DNA from: Rhizobiaceae bacterium
GTDB lineage: Bacteria; Pseudomonadota; Alphaproteobacteria; Rhizobiales; Rhizobiaceae
Direction: 5' to 3'
Length of the DNA: 10,409 bases
Assembly (NCBI GenBank): GCA_028865845.1
Contig: JAGWJK010000081.1
Span: 1 to 10,409 of the forward strand
Part shown: positions 1 through 6,218 of the stretch, piece after piece
Numbering within the stretch: position 1 is the first letter of the stretch
Layout of the letters: every line of letters starts with the position of its first letter
The notes under the pieces: model-generated
Told to the model about the DNA's origin: nothing
Seen by the model: the letters and a program-made list of their open reading frames with translations, nothing else
Databases searched by the model: none
Program-made: the position numbers and the translations under genes

Positions 1-608
1 CGCACTTTTTCCCAGGCGCCTTCGGGCACGCCGCGGCGAAACTCGATGCGATCGTGCAAGCGGAATTTGCGATCGTGCCAGAATTCGATCGACAAAGGGC
101 GGATGCGAAAACCCGACCAATAATCGGGGCGCGGAATCTCACCGATTGCAAAGCGCGCCGTATATTCCGCAACAGCTTTTTCCAGTGCAAAACGGCCTTC
201 GAGCGGGCGGGACTGCTTCGATGCCCAGGCGCCGATGCGGCTGCCGCGGGCGCGTGTCTGGAAATATTCATCGGCCTCATGATCGCTGACGACGTCGACC
301 AGACCGCGGATGCGCACCTGCCGGCGAAGCGACTTCCAATGGAAGCACATGGCCGCTTTCTTCTGGGAAAGAATTTCTTGGCCTTTCTGACTCTCGAAAT
401 TTGTATAGAATACGAATCCCTGAGTATCGAAACCCTTTAGAAGGACCATGCGGACGTTTGGCAGACCATCCTTATCAACCGTTGCCAGGGCAACCGCATT
501 CGGATCATTCGTCTCGGTGGTTTCCGCCTCGCGCAGCCAGGCGGCGAAAAGCGCGAAAGGCTCGTTCTGTTCGGTGAAGTCACCGCTTGTTAACTCGTTT
601 TCCGACAT
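1..608 (-). CDS. pdxH: Pyridoxamine/pyridoxine 5'-phosphate oxidase, 3' end cut by window edge
   Basis: FMN-dependent cytosolic oxidase that converts PNP or PMP to pyridoxal 5'-phosphate, in PLP biosynthesis and salvage. The reverse strand reads without a stop from ATG at 608 to base 1, giving 202 codons. Against the family I see the FMN/substrate segment RMVLLKG (residues 53-59), FYTN (67-70), the block [19 protein letters not shown] (115-133), and the C-terminal signature EFW...RLHDR (175-187). This matches E. coli PdxH closely along its length. The open frame ends at ...AWEKV, so only a few residues should lie beyond the window. The start [11 protein letters not shown] has a GGAG about 13 bases upstream, which is a loose spacing. 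The divergent neighbour begins 24 bp away if its longest frame is used. The family call is near certain. The missing end is an edge effect, not a truncation. Confidence 0.96.
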   Translation of the reverse strand, partial: MSENELTSGDFTEQNEPFALFAAWLREAETTETNDPNAVALATVDKDGLPNVRMVLLKGFDTQGFVFYTNFESQKGQEILSQKKAAMCFHWKSLRRQVRIRGLVDVVSDHEADEYFQTRARGSRIGAWASKQSRPLEGRFALEKAVAEYTARFAIGEIPRPDYWSGFRIRPLSIEFWHDRKFRLHDRIEFRRGVPEGAWEKV

Positions 609-632
609 ATTAGCACAAATGCTCCGCATTTA

Positions 633-1130
633 ATGAAAATCGCCAGTTTCCAGACTGGCCAAGCTACTCGGGTGGAAGTCATAGCAAAGTCGACGGTTCA
701 TACAAAGCGCAAGCTTGCAAAAGGCGCGAGCATGGCGGTTGCCATCGTTGCCCTTTTCTCCCTTGGCGGCTGCGTCAGCGGCGGCATGGACGTCCTCAGC
801 TCAGCAAAGGTGGACCGCAGCGTCTCCACCGGCACCATACCCACCGCTCCGGTCACCGCCGACAGCATTTCCGACGAATCGACCGTGCGCAATGCCGTCA
901 CCTCGGCCGATCTCGGCAAGCTGAACGGCCAGCCGATCCCGTGGGCGAATGCCTCGACCGGCAGCGCCGGCGTCATCGATACCATCGTCGAAAACAACAC
1001 TTCCGGCGTCGTCTGCCGTCAGTTCCGCACGACACGCCATTCCTACGACGGCGTAGCAAATTTCTTCGGCAGAACCTGCCTCGTCGGCGGCGGTGAATGG
1101 CAGCTGCTGAGCTTCCAGCAGGCCGGCTGA
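633..1130 (+). CDS. RT0821/Lpp0805-family surface lipoprotein
   Basis: Small exported protein, 165 aa in the longest frame. A basic stretch (HTKRKLAK, 23-30) is followed by a hydrophobic run and a lipobox LGGC with Cys47, so it is probably lipid-anchored in the envelope. The mature part has a low-complexity Ser/Thr linker (about 55-82). It then has a C-terminal domain (about 84-161) of the rickettsial/legionella surface-antigen type, including IPWANASTGSAGVI and VVCRQFRTTRHSYDG, with Cys128 and Cys149 available for a disulfide. Family members have no known enzymatic role. The start is uncertain: ATG 633 gives a 46-residue pre-Cys segment and no clear ribosome site, while the in-frame GTG at 672 gives a more ordinary 33-residue signal. 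ATG 732 would lose the basic n-region. The inverted repeat at 642-659 also favours a later start. It converges on the HAL-like gene with a 9-bp gap. Confidence 0.82.
   Translation: MKIASFQTGQATRVEVIAKSTVHTKRKLAKGASMAVAIVALFSLGGCVSGGMDVLSSAKVDRSVSTGTIPTAPVTADSISDESTVRNAVTSADLGKLNGQPIPWANASTGSAGVIDTIVENNTSGVVCRQFRTTRHSYDGVANFFGRTCLVGGGEWQLLSFQQAG
642..659. promoter_or_regulatory. Inverted repeat between pdxH and the divergent lipoprotein gene
   Basis: Perfect 6-bp arms, GCCAGT and ACTGGC, are separated by TTCCAG. The repeat lies 34 bp upstream of the pdxH start and inside the first codons of the longest lipoprotein frame. If the lipoprotein starts at GTG 672, the repeat sits in the intergenic space between two divergent genes, where an operator or a 5'-UTR hairpin would be expected. 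No regulator can be named from it, and a repeat this short could be chance. Confidence 0.3.
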
Positions 1131-1139
1131 TACCGCGTC

Positions 1140-2663
1140 TTACTTCATGTCCAGCATCTGATTGATCAGCGTGCCCGCAGCGATGCTGTCGGCAAGCGCG
1201 TAGATATCATTGCTCGGCGAGCGATCGTCATCGAGCGGCGGCACGATCGCGCGAATGGCGGCGAACAATGACTGCGTTCCCTCGCCCAATTTCACGTTTT
1301 CACGCAGATCGACGGCGCGTGCCGCCACGATGAGCTCGATTGCCGTCAGATAACGCAGTTTCTCGACCAGACGCCCGAGCTTCTCGATCACCGACATTGC
1401 CAGAGACGCGTAATCCTCGACGCGATCGGCGACCGGGGTTACCGAAAACGGCATCGGCATGGCGAGATGACCGATTTCGGCCGTCAGCGCTGCGATCGTC
1501 TTTTGCAGCGCGCCAAAACCGTTGGCACCGGGACCTTCGGGCGCCAGAAACCGCGGCAACCCCGAAAAACCCGGTGATAGCAGCTTCATGATGCGCTCGG
1601 CGCTCATCGCGGCCAGGCGGGCGAGCGCCAGCGCCAGTGTGTCGAAGGCGAGTACCATATGGGTGGGGTCGAAATTGCCGGTCGGAAGCACGGTGTCTTC
1701 GGCGGCAAGAACAGATGGATTGTCGTCGCCGGATCGCAGCTCCAGCTCGGTTGCCGCCCACGCCGCCCTCAAGGCCTGCAATGCCGCGCCGGAAACCGAG
1801 GGTATACAGCGAAGGCTGAGCGGATCCTGCAGGCGCCGCGCCGCGCCAGCCTTCGTCAGATCGCCGCCAATAAGCAAGGCGCGCACCGCTGCTGCCACTT
1901 CGCCCTGCCCCGGTCCCGGCCGCAGACGGCTTGCCAGGGGATCGAGCGGATCGAGACTGGCGCGGAACCCTTCATAAGAAAGTGCCGCCGCGCCGATATG
2001 CGCGTCGAAGACGCGTCTCGCATCCTGCAGCAGGAGGCAGGCAAGACCGACCGAGGCGGCGTTGGACGAGATCAGCGACAGGCCGTCCTTGATGCCGAAG
2101 GGCGGCGGCACCAGTCCGGCCGCCGCCAAAGCCTCCGTACCGGTGACCTCGCTGCCATCCGCCTGCACGGCCGTCCCTTCGCCCACCAGCACAAGGGCGA
2201 TATGGGCAAGCGGCGGAAGATCGGCCTCGCCGATGGAGCCGGTCATCGGCACTTTCGGATGGATGGCATGATTGAGCATGCCGGCGAGTGCCTTGGCCAC
2301 TTCCGCGGTGACGCCGGAATAGCCGAGGCAGAAACGGGCGACTCGCGCCCCCATCATGGCACGGACCTCTTCCCTTCCGGCGAAGCGACCGACGCCAACG
2401 GCGCGGGGGCGGGGGATGCGGTGTTGCCCGGAGCCCTTCGTCGGGTCGATACGAGTATCGACGGCCGCGCCGAGCCCGGTGCTGACGCCATAGATCGACT
2501 GGCCGCCATCGGCATGGCGAACGAGACAGTCATAGGCGGCCTGGATGCCGGCAAGCGCGTCGGCGCCGATCTCAACTCTGGCGCCGCTCCGCGCAATCGC
2601 GCAGATGGCATCGATATCCGCGCCGGAGGCCCCGAAGACCACGCCGCTGTCGTCCGTACTCAT
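1140..2663 (-). CDS. HAL/PAL-family ammonia-lyase-like protein lacking the MIO triad
   Basis: 507 aa, the usual length for histidine ammonia-lyase. Family features run in order: YGVSTGLG (58-65), TGSIGEADLPPLAH (141-154), DGLSLISSNA (193-202), QDPLSLRC (279-286), TGNF (328-331) and VEDYASLA (415-422). In true family enzymes the second motif reads GSxGASGDLxPLAH, and Ala-Ser-Gly cyclises to the MIO electrophile. Here it reads GSIG-EA-DLPPLAH, one residue short and without the Ser-Gly. Relative to P. putida HutH, His83 aligns with Arg87, Asn195 with Ser199 and Tyr280 with Leu282. Tyr53 (Tyr58), Gln277 (Gln279), Arg283 (Arg285), Phe329 (Phe331) and Glu414 (Glu416) are kept. The MIO lyase reaction is therefore unlikely. 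No frameshift or stop is present and codon use matches the neighbours, so it is not an obvious pseudogene. It lies 41 bp downstream of the OCD-like gene, probably in one transcript. Automatic annotation as hutH would be misleading; the actual function is unknown. Confidence 0.9.
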   Translation of the reverse strand: MSTDDSGVVFGASGADIDAICAIARSGARVEIGADALAGIQAAYDCLVRHADGGQSIYGVSTGLGAAVDTRIDPTKGSGQHRIPRPRAVGVGRFAGREEVRAMMGARVARFCLGYSGVTAEVAKALAGMLNHAIHPKVPMTGSIGEADLPPLAHIALVLVGEGTAVQADGSEVTGTEALAAAGLVPPPFGIKDGLSLISSNAASVGLACLLLQDARRVFDAHIGAAALSYEGFRASLDPLDPLASRLRPGPGQGEVAAAVRALLIGGDLTKAGAARRLQDPLSLRCIPSVSGAALQALRAAWAATELELRSGDDNPSVLAAEDTVLPTGNFDPTHMVLAFDTLALALARLAAMSAERIMKLLSPGFSGLPRFLAPEGPGANGFGALQKTIAALTAEIGHLAMPMPFSVTPVADRVEDYASLAMSVIEKLGRLVEKLRYLTAIELIVAARAVDLRENVKLGEGTQSLFAAIRAIVPPLDDDRSPSNDIYALADSIAAGTLINQMLDMK

Positions 2664-2704
2664 CCGTCTATCCGTTTCCGGCCCGCTCTCTGCCTGTACG
2701 TTTC

Positions 2705-3748
2705 TCAGGCGAAACGCAGACGCTGGCCGATGTTCATCCGCTTTGCCTTGTCGACCATTGCCGCGCCGAGCGCGACGTCGGTGGTGCTGAGACCGCGATG
2801 CCAGAAGAGGATCGTCTCGTCATCGCTTTCACGTCCGGGCTTGGCGCCGCAGACGATCTGGCCGATTTCGGCATGCAGCGTCTCGGCCGTCACCTTGCCT
2901 TCGTCGACGTGGCGGCGCAATGCGCCATAGGGCCGCCCCGGGCCGCACTGGCCCCAATCGTCGACAACGACCTTGTCCATGATATCGGTAAGATCGAATT
3001 CGAGAGCGCTCATTGTACCATAGGGAACGACGAAAGCGCCCTTCTTGACCCATTCCGTCTTGAAGAGTGGCGTCGGCTCCGGCAGGCGGCTCGCCTCGAT
3101 CATGATGTCGGCGCCCTTCAGACAATCTTCCCAATTGTCGGTGACGACGATCTTCTTGCCGAGATCCTTCTCCAATCGGGCGGCGAAGGCATCGCGGCTT
3201 TCCGGACGGCGGGAGTGGACGCGGATTTCGTCGAAATCGAAGAGATGGTCGAGCAGGCGGACATTCCAGTAGGACGTGCCCCGCGCGCCGATATGACCGA
3301 GCACCTTGCTGTCCTTGCGTGCAAGATGCCGGGCGCCGATCGCCGTCACCGCGCCTGTGCGCATATCGGTGATCGCCGTAGCGTCGATGATCGCTTTCGG
3401 CATGCCAGTGCGCGGATCGAAAAGGTTGAGCACGGCCATTTCGGAGGGCAGGCCCTGCTTATAATTGTCGACGAAGTCGCCAACGACTTTGACGCCGGCA
3501 TAGTCGAGCGGCTTCACATAGCCGCGCAGCACGTTGAAATGGCCCTTGTCGGAACTTTCAGGCACGAGATGCACGCGCGGCTCGATGACCGTTTCGCCAC
3601 GACCCTGTGCGTCCAAAGCCTTGGTGACGGCGTCAAGGATCTCGTCATTACTCAAGGCCAGCGCCTTGGCATCGAGCGCGTTCAGATAGTCGATCCAGAT
3701 TTCCTGCATGCCGTCGCCTTCCCAGATGTCGATGCGTTCGGCGGGCAT
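2705..3748 (-). CDS. Ornithine cyclodeaminase/mu-crystallin family protein, divergent active site
   Basis: 347 aa in the longest frame. Family landmarks are GVKVVG (85-90, with the conserved Lys87), DATAITDMRTGA (122-133, with Arg130), the Rossmann entry VLGHIGARGTS (149-159), GADIMIEAS (212-220) and a C-terminal block SDDETILFW...STTDVALGAA (308-330). Two features are unusual. The nucleotide loop, normally GxGxQA, reads GARGTS. The position of the catalytic Asp of P. putida ornithine cyclodeaminase (Asp228, in G-x-D-x-P-G-K) appears as YGTMSALEF (243-251), with Met in its place. Family members include cyclodeaminases, ketimine reductases and alanine dehydrogenases, so the substrate cannot be assigned. 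The start could be ATG 3748, or ATG 3709 (MQEIWIDYLN), which has a better GGGAAGG ribosome site about 8 bases upstream; I consider 3709 at least as likely. It is probably the first gene of a unit with the HAL-like gene. Confidence 0.88.
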   Translation of the reverse strand: MPAERIDIWEGDGMQEIWIDYLNALDAKALALSNDEILDAVTKALDAQGRGETVIEPRVHLVPESSDKGHFNVLRGYVKPLDYAGVKVVGDFVDNYKQGLPSEMAVLNLFDPRTGMPKAIIDATAITDMRTGAVTAIGARHLARKDSKVLGHIGARGTSYWNVRLLDHLFDFDEIRVHSRRPESRDAFAARLEKDLGKKIVVTDNWEDCLKGADIMIEASRLPEPTPLFKTEWVKKGAFVVPYGTMSALEFDLTDIMDKVVVDDWGQCGPGRPYGALRRHVDEGKVTAETLHAEIGQIVCGAKPGRESDDETILFWHRGLSTTDVALGAAMVDKAKRMNIGQRLRFA

Positions 3749-4063
3749 GAAACGATTTGTCTATACTTATTGTCAAGGTGAATCCTTGGCCGAAAACGCA
3801 GCGCGACAATCCGTTACGCGCGCGGCCGGCGCGAGATCTCGCCACAAAGCTTAGCGAAGGGGTAACCATTGCGGCAGATCGAGTGCCCCATACTGGGTCA
3901 GCGTAACAACTGATTAGCAACTGCTCGCGCAGTGTCACACCATAAAAGCGTCATCTCGTTTGCCCCTGGGGGAGCAAAAGAGGCGGCGTGAACCCATATA
4001 TTTCCTGTTCCTTTTCAGGTGCCCGACGAGGCCAGGCGCACCTGTCAAATTGGTGGTTACGAT
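3749..4063. other. Gene-free regulatory stretch between divergent OCD-like and dnaJ-like genes
   Basis: I see no credible gene in these 315 bp. Near the OCD-like gene, TTGTC occurs twice (3758-3762 and 3770-3774) around TATACT, and on the minus strand the second copy lies in TTGACA. Further on are a GC-rich inverted repeat CGCGC-GGCCG-GCGCG (3819-3833), a CtrA-like sequence (3851-3869), a small hairpin ACTGC-TCGC-GCAGT (3920-3933), and a TTTGCCCC/GGG-a-GCAAA hairpin (3959-3978) without a T-run. CCCATAT (3993-3999), which contains the start of TATATT, resembles a heat-shock-sigma -10 but has no matching CTTG -35. Both divergent promoters should be here, but neither is clear. Confidence 0.5.
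3851..3869. promoter_or_regulatory. Candidate CtrA-like binding site
   Basis: TTAG, seven bases, then GTAACCAT. The alphaproteobacterial CtrA consensus is TTAA-N7-TTAAC, often extended to TTAACCAT in rhizobia, so this has the right spacing with two mismatches. It lies between the OCD-like gene and the dnaJ-like gene. Degenerate sites of this kind arise by chance, so this is only a candidate. Confidence 0.2.
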
Positions 4064-5257
4064 ATGCGCGATCCTTACAAGGTACTTGGCGTAAAGAAGG
4101 ATGCCGGGGCAGACGAAATCAAGGCGGCTTGGCGCAATCTCGCCAAGGCTGTCCATCCCGATCACAATCTGGGCGACCCGACGGCGACCGAACGGTTCGC
4201 CGAGATCGGCCGTGCCTACGAGACACTGAAAGATCCGAAGAAGCGCAGCCGCTACGATCAGGTGGCGCGCATGGCCGAGGCAAAGGGCCAGAGCCACGAA
4301 CAGACGATCATGCAGCAGCGCCAAGCAGCCCGCGAGGCGGCCGAACGCGCCAAGGCTGCGCGCGCCAACGCCGAAAAGGTCATGGAAGAGCTCGCTCGCG
4401 CCAATGCGCAAAAGGCGCAGAAGGCTGCTTCGGCGGCCAATCCGCAGGCTGCCGGCACAGGCGCGGCGGAGTCGGCCGAGGACATGGTCGAACGCATCTT
4501 CGGCGCCAAAGCCGCCCGCGCCGCGCCGCATCAGGCAGAAGCAGCCGCGACAGCGACAGCATCGGCTGCTGGAGCCGCAGAGGCCGAAAAGCCACGCGAA
4601 GCCGAGCGCACGGAAACCGGCGAGACCCTTTCCGAGGAGGACGAAGAACTGCAGCTTGCCACGGGCACGGGCCCGATCGGCTCCCTGTTCCGCTTCGGCA
4701 TCTTCGGTTCATTGGTCCGCCGCATCACCGGCAGCCCGCCGCCGCAGGAAAAGAGCCCCGAGATCGCCGCCGAGGCGACCGTCACGCTCGACGACATGCT
4801 GAAGGGCCACTGGATCACCGTGCAGCTCTCCGACGGGCGCGATGCGCGCTTCCAGGCAACGACTGACATCGTCAACGGCCAGGTCGTGCACCTGAAGGGC
4901 CAGGGGCTGAAGCTGCAGGGTATGCAACGCGGCGACGTGGCAATCACCGTCCATGTCTCGCCGGACAGCCGCTTCATCCTTAACGGCTTCGACGTCCACA
5001 TGACACTTCCCGTCACCATCGAAAACGCTGTGCTCGGCTATGAGACAACGATCGAAGGATTGAACGGTCCGGTGCGGCTTACGGTGCCCGCATGGTCCGG
5101 TTCCGACCAGACCATCCGAATCTCCGGACAGGGCCTGCCCGACGGACATGGCGGAAAAGGCGATCTCGTGGTAGAGCTGCGTCTGATGCTGTGGGAAAAA
5201 CCGGACGACAAGGTAACGGATTTGATGCGCAGCATGCGCGAAGGTCTTTTTCTGTGA
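4064..5257 (+). CDS. DnaJ/CbpA-like J-domain co-chaperone with Ala-rich central region
   Basis: 397 aa from ATG 4064 (MRDPYKVLGV), which has GGTGG about 9 bases upstream and places the J domain at the N-terminus. An upstream ATG at 4019 adds 15 unconvincing residues. The J domain (about 3-65) has HPD at 31-33, the tripeptide that stimulates DnaK ATPase. The usual Gly/Phe linker and CxxCxGxG zinc finger are missing. Instead, residues 75-185 are rich in Ala, Glu, Gln and Lys/Arg and probably helical or coiled-coil, followed by an acidic patch (190-196). Residues 235-380 are a DnaJ C-terminal substrate-binding domain, recognisable by LKGQGLKLQG, RGDVAITVHV and ISGQGLPDGHGGKGDLVV. This makes it a class-II or CbpA-like co-chaperone of the cytosol rather than the main DnaJ. 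fabI follows after 122 bp. Confidence 0.92.
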   Translation: MRDPYKVLGVKKDAGADEIKAAWRNLAKAVHPDHNLGDPTATERFAEIGRAYETLKDPKKRSRYDQVARMAEAKGQSHEQTIMQQRQAAREAAERAKAARANAEKVMEELARANAQKAQKAASAANPQAAGTGAAESAEDMVERIFGAKAARAAPHQAEAAATATASAAGAAEAEKPREAERTETGETLSEEDEELQLATGTGPIGSLFRFGIFGSLVRRITGSPPPQEKSPEIAAEATVTLDDMLKGHWITVQLSDGRDARFQATTDIVNGQVVHLKGQGLKLQGMQRGDVAITVHVSPDSRFILNGFDVHMTLPVTIENAVLGYETTIEGLNGPVRLTVPAWSGSDQTIRISGQGLPDGHGGKGDLVVELRLMLWEKPDDKVTDLMRSMREGLFL

Positions 5258-5318
5258 AATTTCAGTGACAAGCGCACCCTTTGTTACGATCCCTAACAGT
5301 TGATGATCTTTCCAATGC

Positions 5319-5348
5319 TTGAACAGGGGATCGGCCTATGCCATAGGC
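5319..5348 (+). promoter_or_regulatory. Palindrome and possible promoter in the fabI leader
   Basis: GCCTATG (5334-5340) and CATAGGC (5342-5348) form a perfect 7-bp inverted repeat around one C, 31 bp upstream of fabI. A TTGAAC at 5319-5324 lies 17 bp before CATAGG (5342-5347), a weak sigma70-like pair in which the -10 would coincide with the right arm. That arrangement would suit an operator that occludes the promoter. The palindrome is directly visible; the promoter and regulatory roles are inference. Confidence 0.35.
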
Positions 5349-5379
5349 AGGATCAATCGAAAGTCCAAGGGAGCAGAAT

Positions 5380-6198
5380 ATGGCTCAAACCACAGGCCTC
5401 ATGGCAGGCAAGCGCGGCGTCATTCTTGGCGTTGCAAACAACCGTTCCATTGCGTGGGGCATTGCCAAGGCCTGTTCGGAAGCCGGTGCCGAGATCGCGT
5501 TGACCTGGCAGGGCGATGCGCTGAAGAAGCGTGTCGAGCCGCTGGCCCAAGAATTGGGTGCCTTCATGGCTGGCCATTGCGACGTTACGGAACCGTCGAC
5601 AATCGATGCCGTGATGGAAGCACTTGAAGCAAAATGGGGCAAGATCGATTTCGTCGTGCATGCCATTGCCTTCTCCGACAAGGACGAGCTGACCGGCCGG
5701 TACGTCGATACCAGCCGCGACAACTTTGCCCGCACGATGGACATCTCGGTCTATTCGCTAATCGCGGTCGCCCAGCGCGCCGAGCGCATCATGAACGATG
5801 GCGGTTCGATCATCACGCTCACCTACTATGGCGCCGAGAAGGTCATGCCGAACTACAACGTCATGGGCGTTGCCAAGGCTGCGCTCGAAGCGAGCGTGCG
5901 ATATCTCTCGGTCGATCTCGGCGGACGCGGCATTCGCGTGAACGCGATTTCGGCAGGCCCGATCAAGACGCTTGCCGCCGCCGGCATCGGCGACTTCCGC
6001 TATATCCTGAAGTGGAACGAGTATAACGCGCCGCTGAAACGGACCGTGTCGATCGACGAAGTCGGAAGCTCCGCGCTTTATCTGCTTTCGGATCTCTCCA
6101 CCGCCGTTACCGGCGAAGTCCATCATGTCGATTCGGGCTATCACGCCATCGGCATGAAGGCAGTGGATGCTCCGGATATCGCCGTCATCAAGGACTGA
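5380..6198 (+). CDS. fabI: Enoyl-[acyl-carrier-protein] reductase (NADH)
   Basis: Reduces the trans-2-enoyl-ACP double bond in the last step of each type II fatty-acid elongation cycle; cytosolic tetramer. 272 aa, slightly longer than E. coli FabI (262). It has the short-chain-dehydrogenase fold with the FabI-type cofactor segment GVILGVANNRSIAWGIAK (13-30) and HAIAFSDKDELTGRY (94-108). The catalytic set is Tyr149, Tyr159 and Lys166 in LTYYGAEK...YNVMGVAK, matching Tyr146/Tyr156/Lys163 of E. coli. ISAGPIKTLAAAGI (190-203) is the flexible substrate loop, and the C-terminus has HHVDSGYHAIGM. The start ATG has GGGAG 8 bases upstream. A phosphatase gene follows after 20 bp, probably co-transcribed. 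Rhizobia often carry a second fabI elsewhere, so whether this copy is the essential one cannot be told here. Confidence 0.97.
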   Translation: MAQTTGLMAGKRGVILGVANNRSIAWGIAKACSEAGAEIALTWQGDALKKRVEPLAQELGAFMAGHCDVTEPSTIDAVMEALEAKWGKIDFVVHAIAFSDKDELTGRYVDTSRDNFARTMDISVYSLIAVAQRAERIMNDGGSIITLTYYGAEKVMPNYNVMGVAKAALEASVRYLSVDLGGRGIRVNAISAGPIKTLAAAGIGDFRYILKWNEYNAPLKRTVSIDEVGSSALYLLSDLSTAVTGEVHHVDSGYHAIGMKAVDAPDIAVIKD

Positions 6199-6218
6199 CC
6201 CAACAGGAAGTCTGAGCC

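Noticed and set aside
54..633. Two plus-strand frames (54-440 and 448-633)
   Set aside because: Both are shadows of pdxH, which reads through the whole segment on the minus strand.
1659..2930. 423-codon plus-strand frame opposite the HAL-like gene
   Set aside because: It is antisense to a gene with clear family motifs, has no recognisable domain, and is the usual long shadow frame in GC-rich DNA.
2798..3781. 327-codon plus-strand frame opposite the OCD-like gene
   Set aside because: Antisense to an intact family member; its length is explained by codon bias on the other strand.
3959..3978. TTTGCCCC...GCAAA hairpin upstream of the dnaJ-like gene as a terminator
   Set aside because: It has a bulged stem and no T-run, and both flanking genes point away from it.
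5255..5264. 10-bp palindrome TGAAATTTCA over the stop codon of the dnaJ-like gene
   Set aside because: Too short and AT-rich to form a stable terminator, and no T-run follows; probably chance.
5662..5676. Ala97 in FabI at the position of E. coli Gly93, a triclosan-resistance site
   Set aside because: Ala is natural here in other triclosan-sensitive FabI proteins such as that of S. aureus, so it is not a resistance signal.
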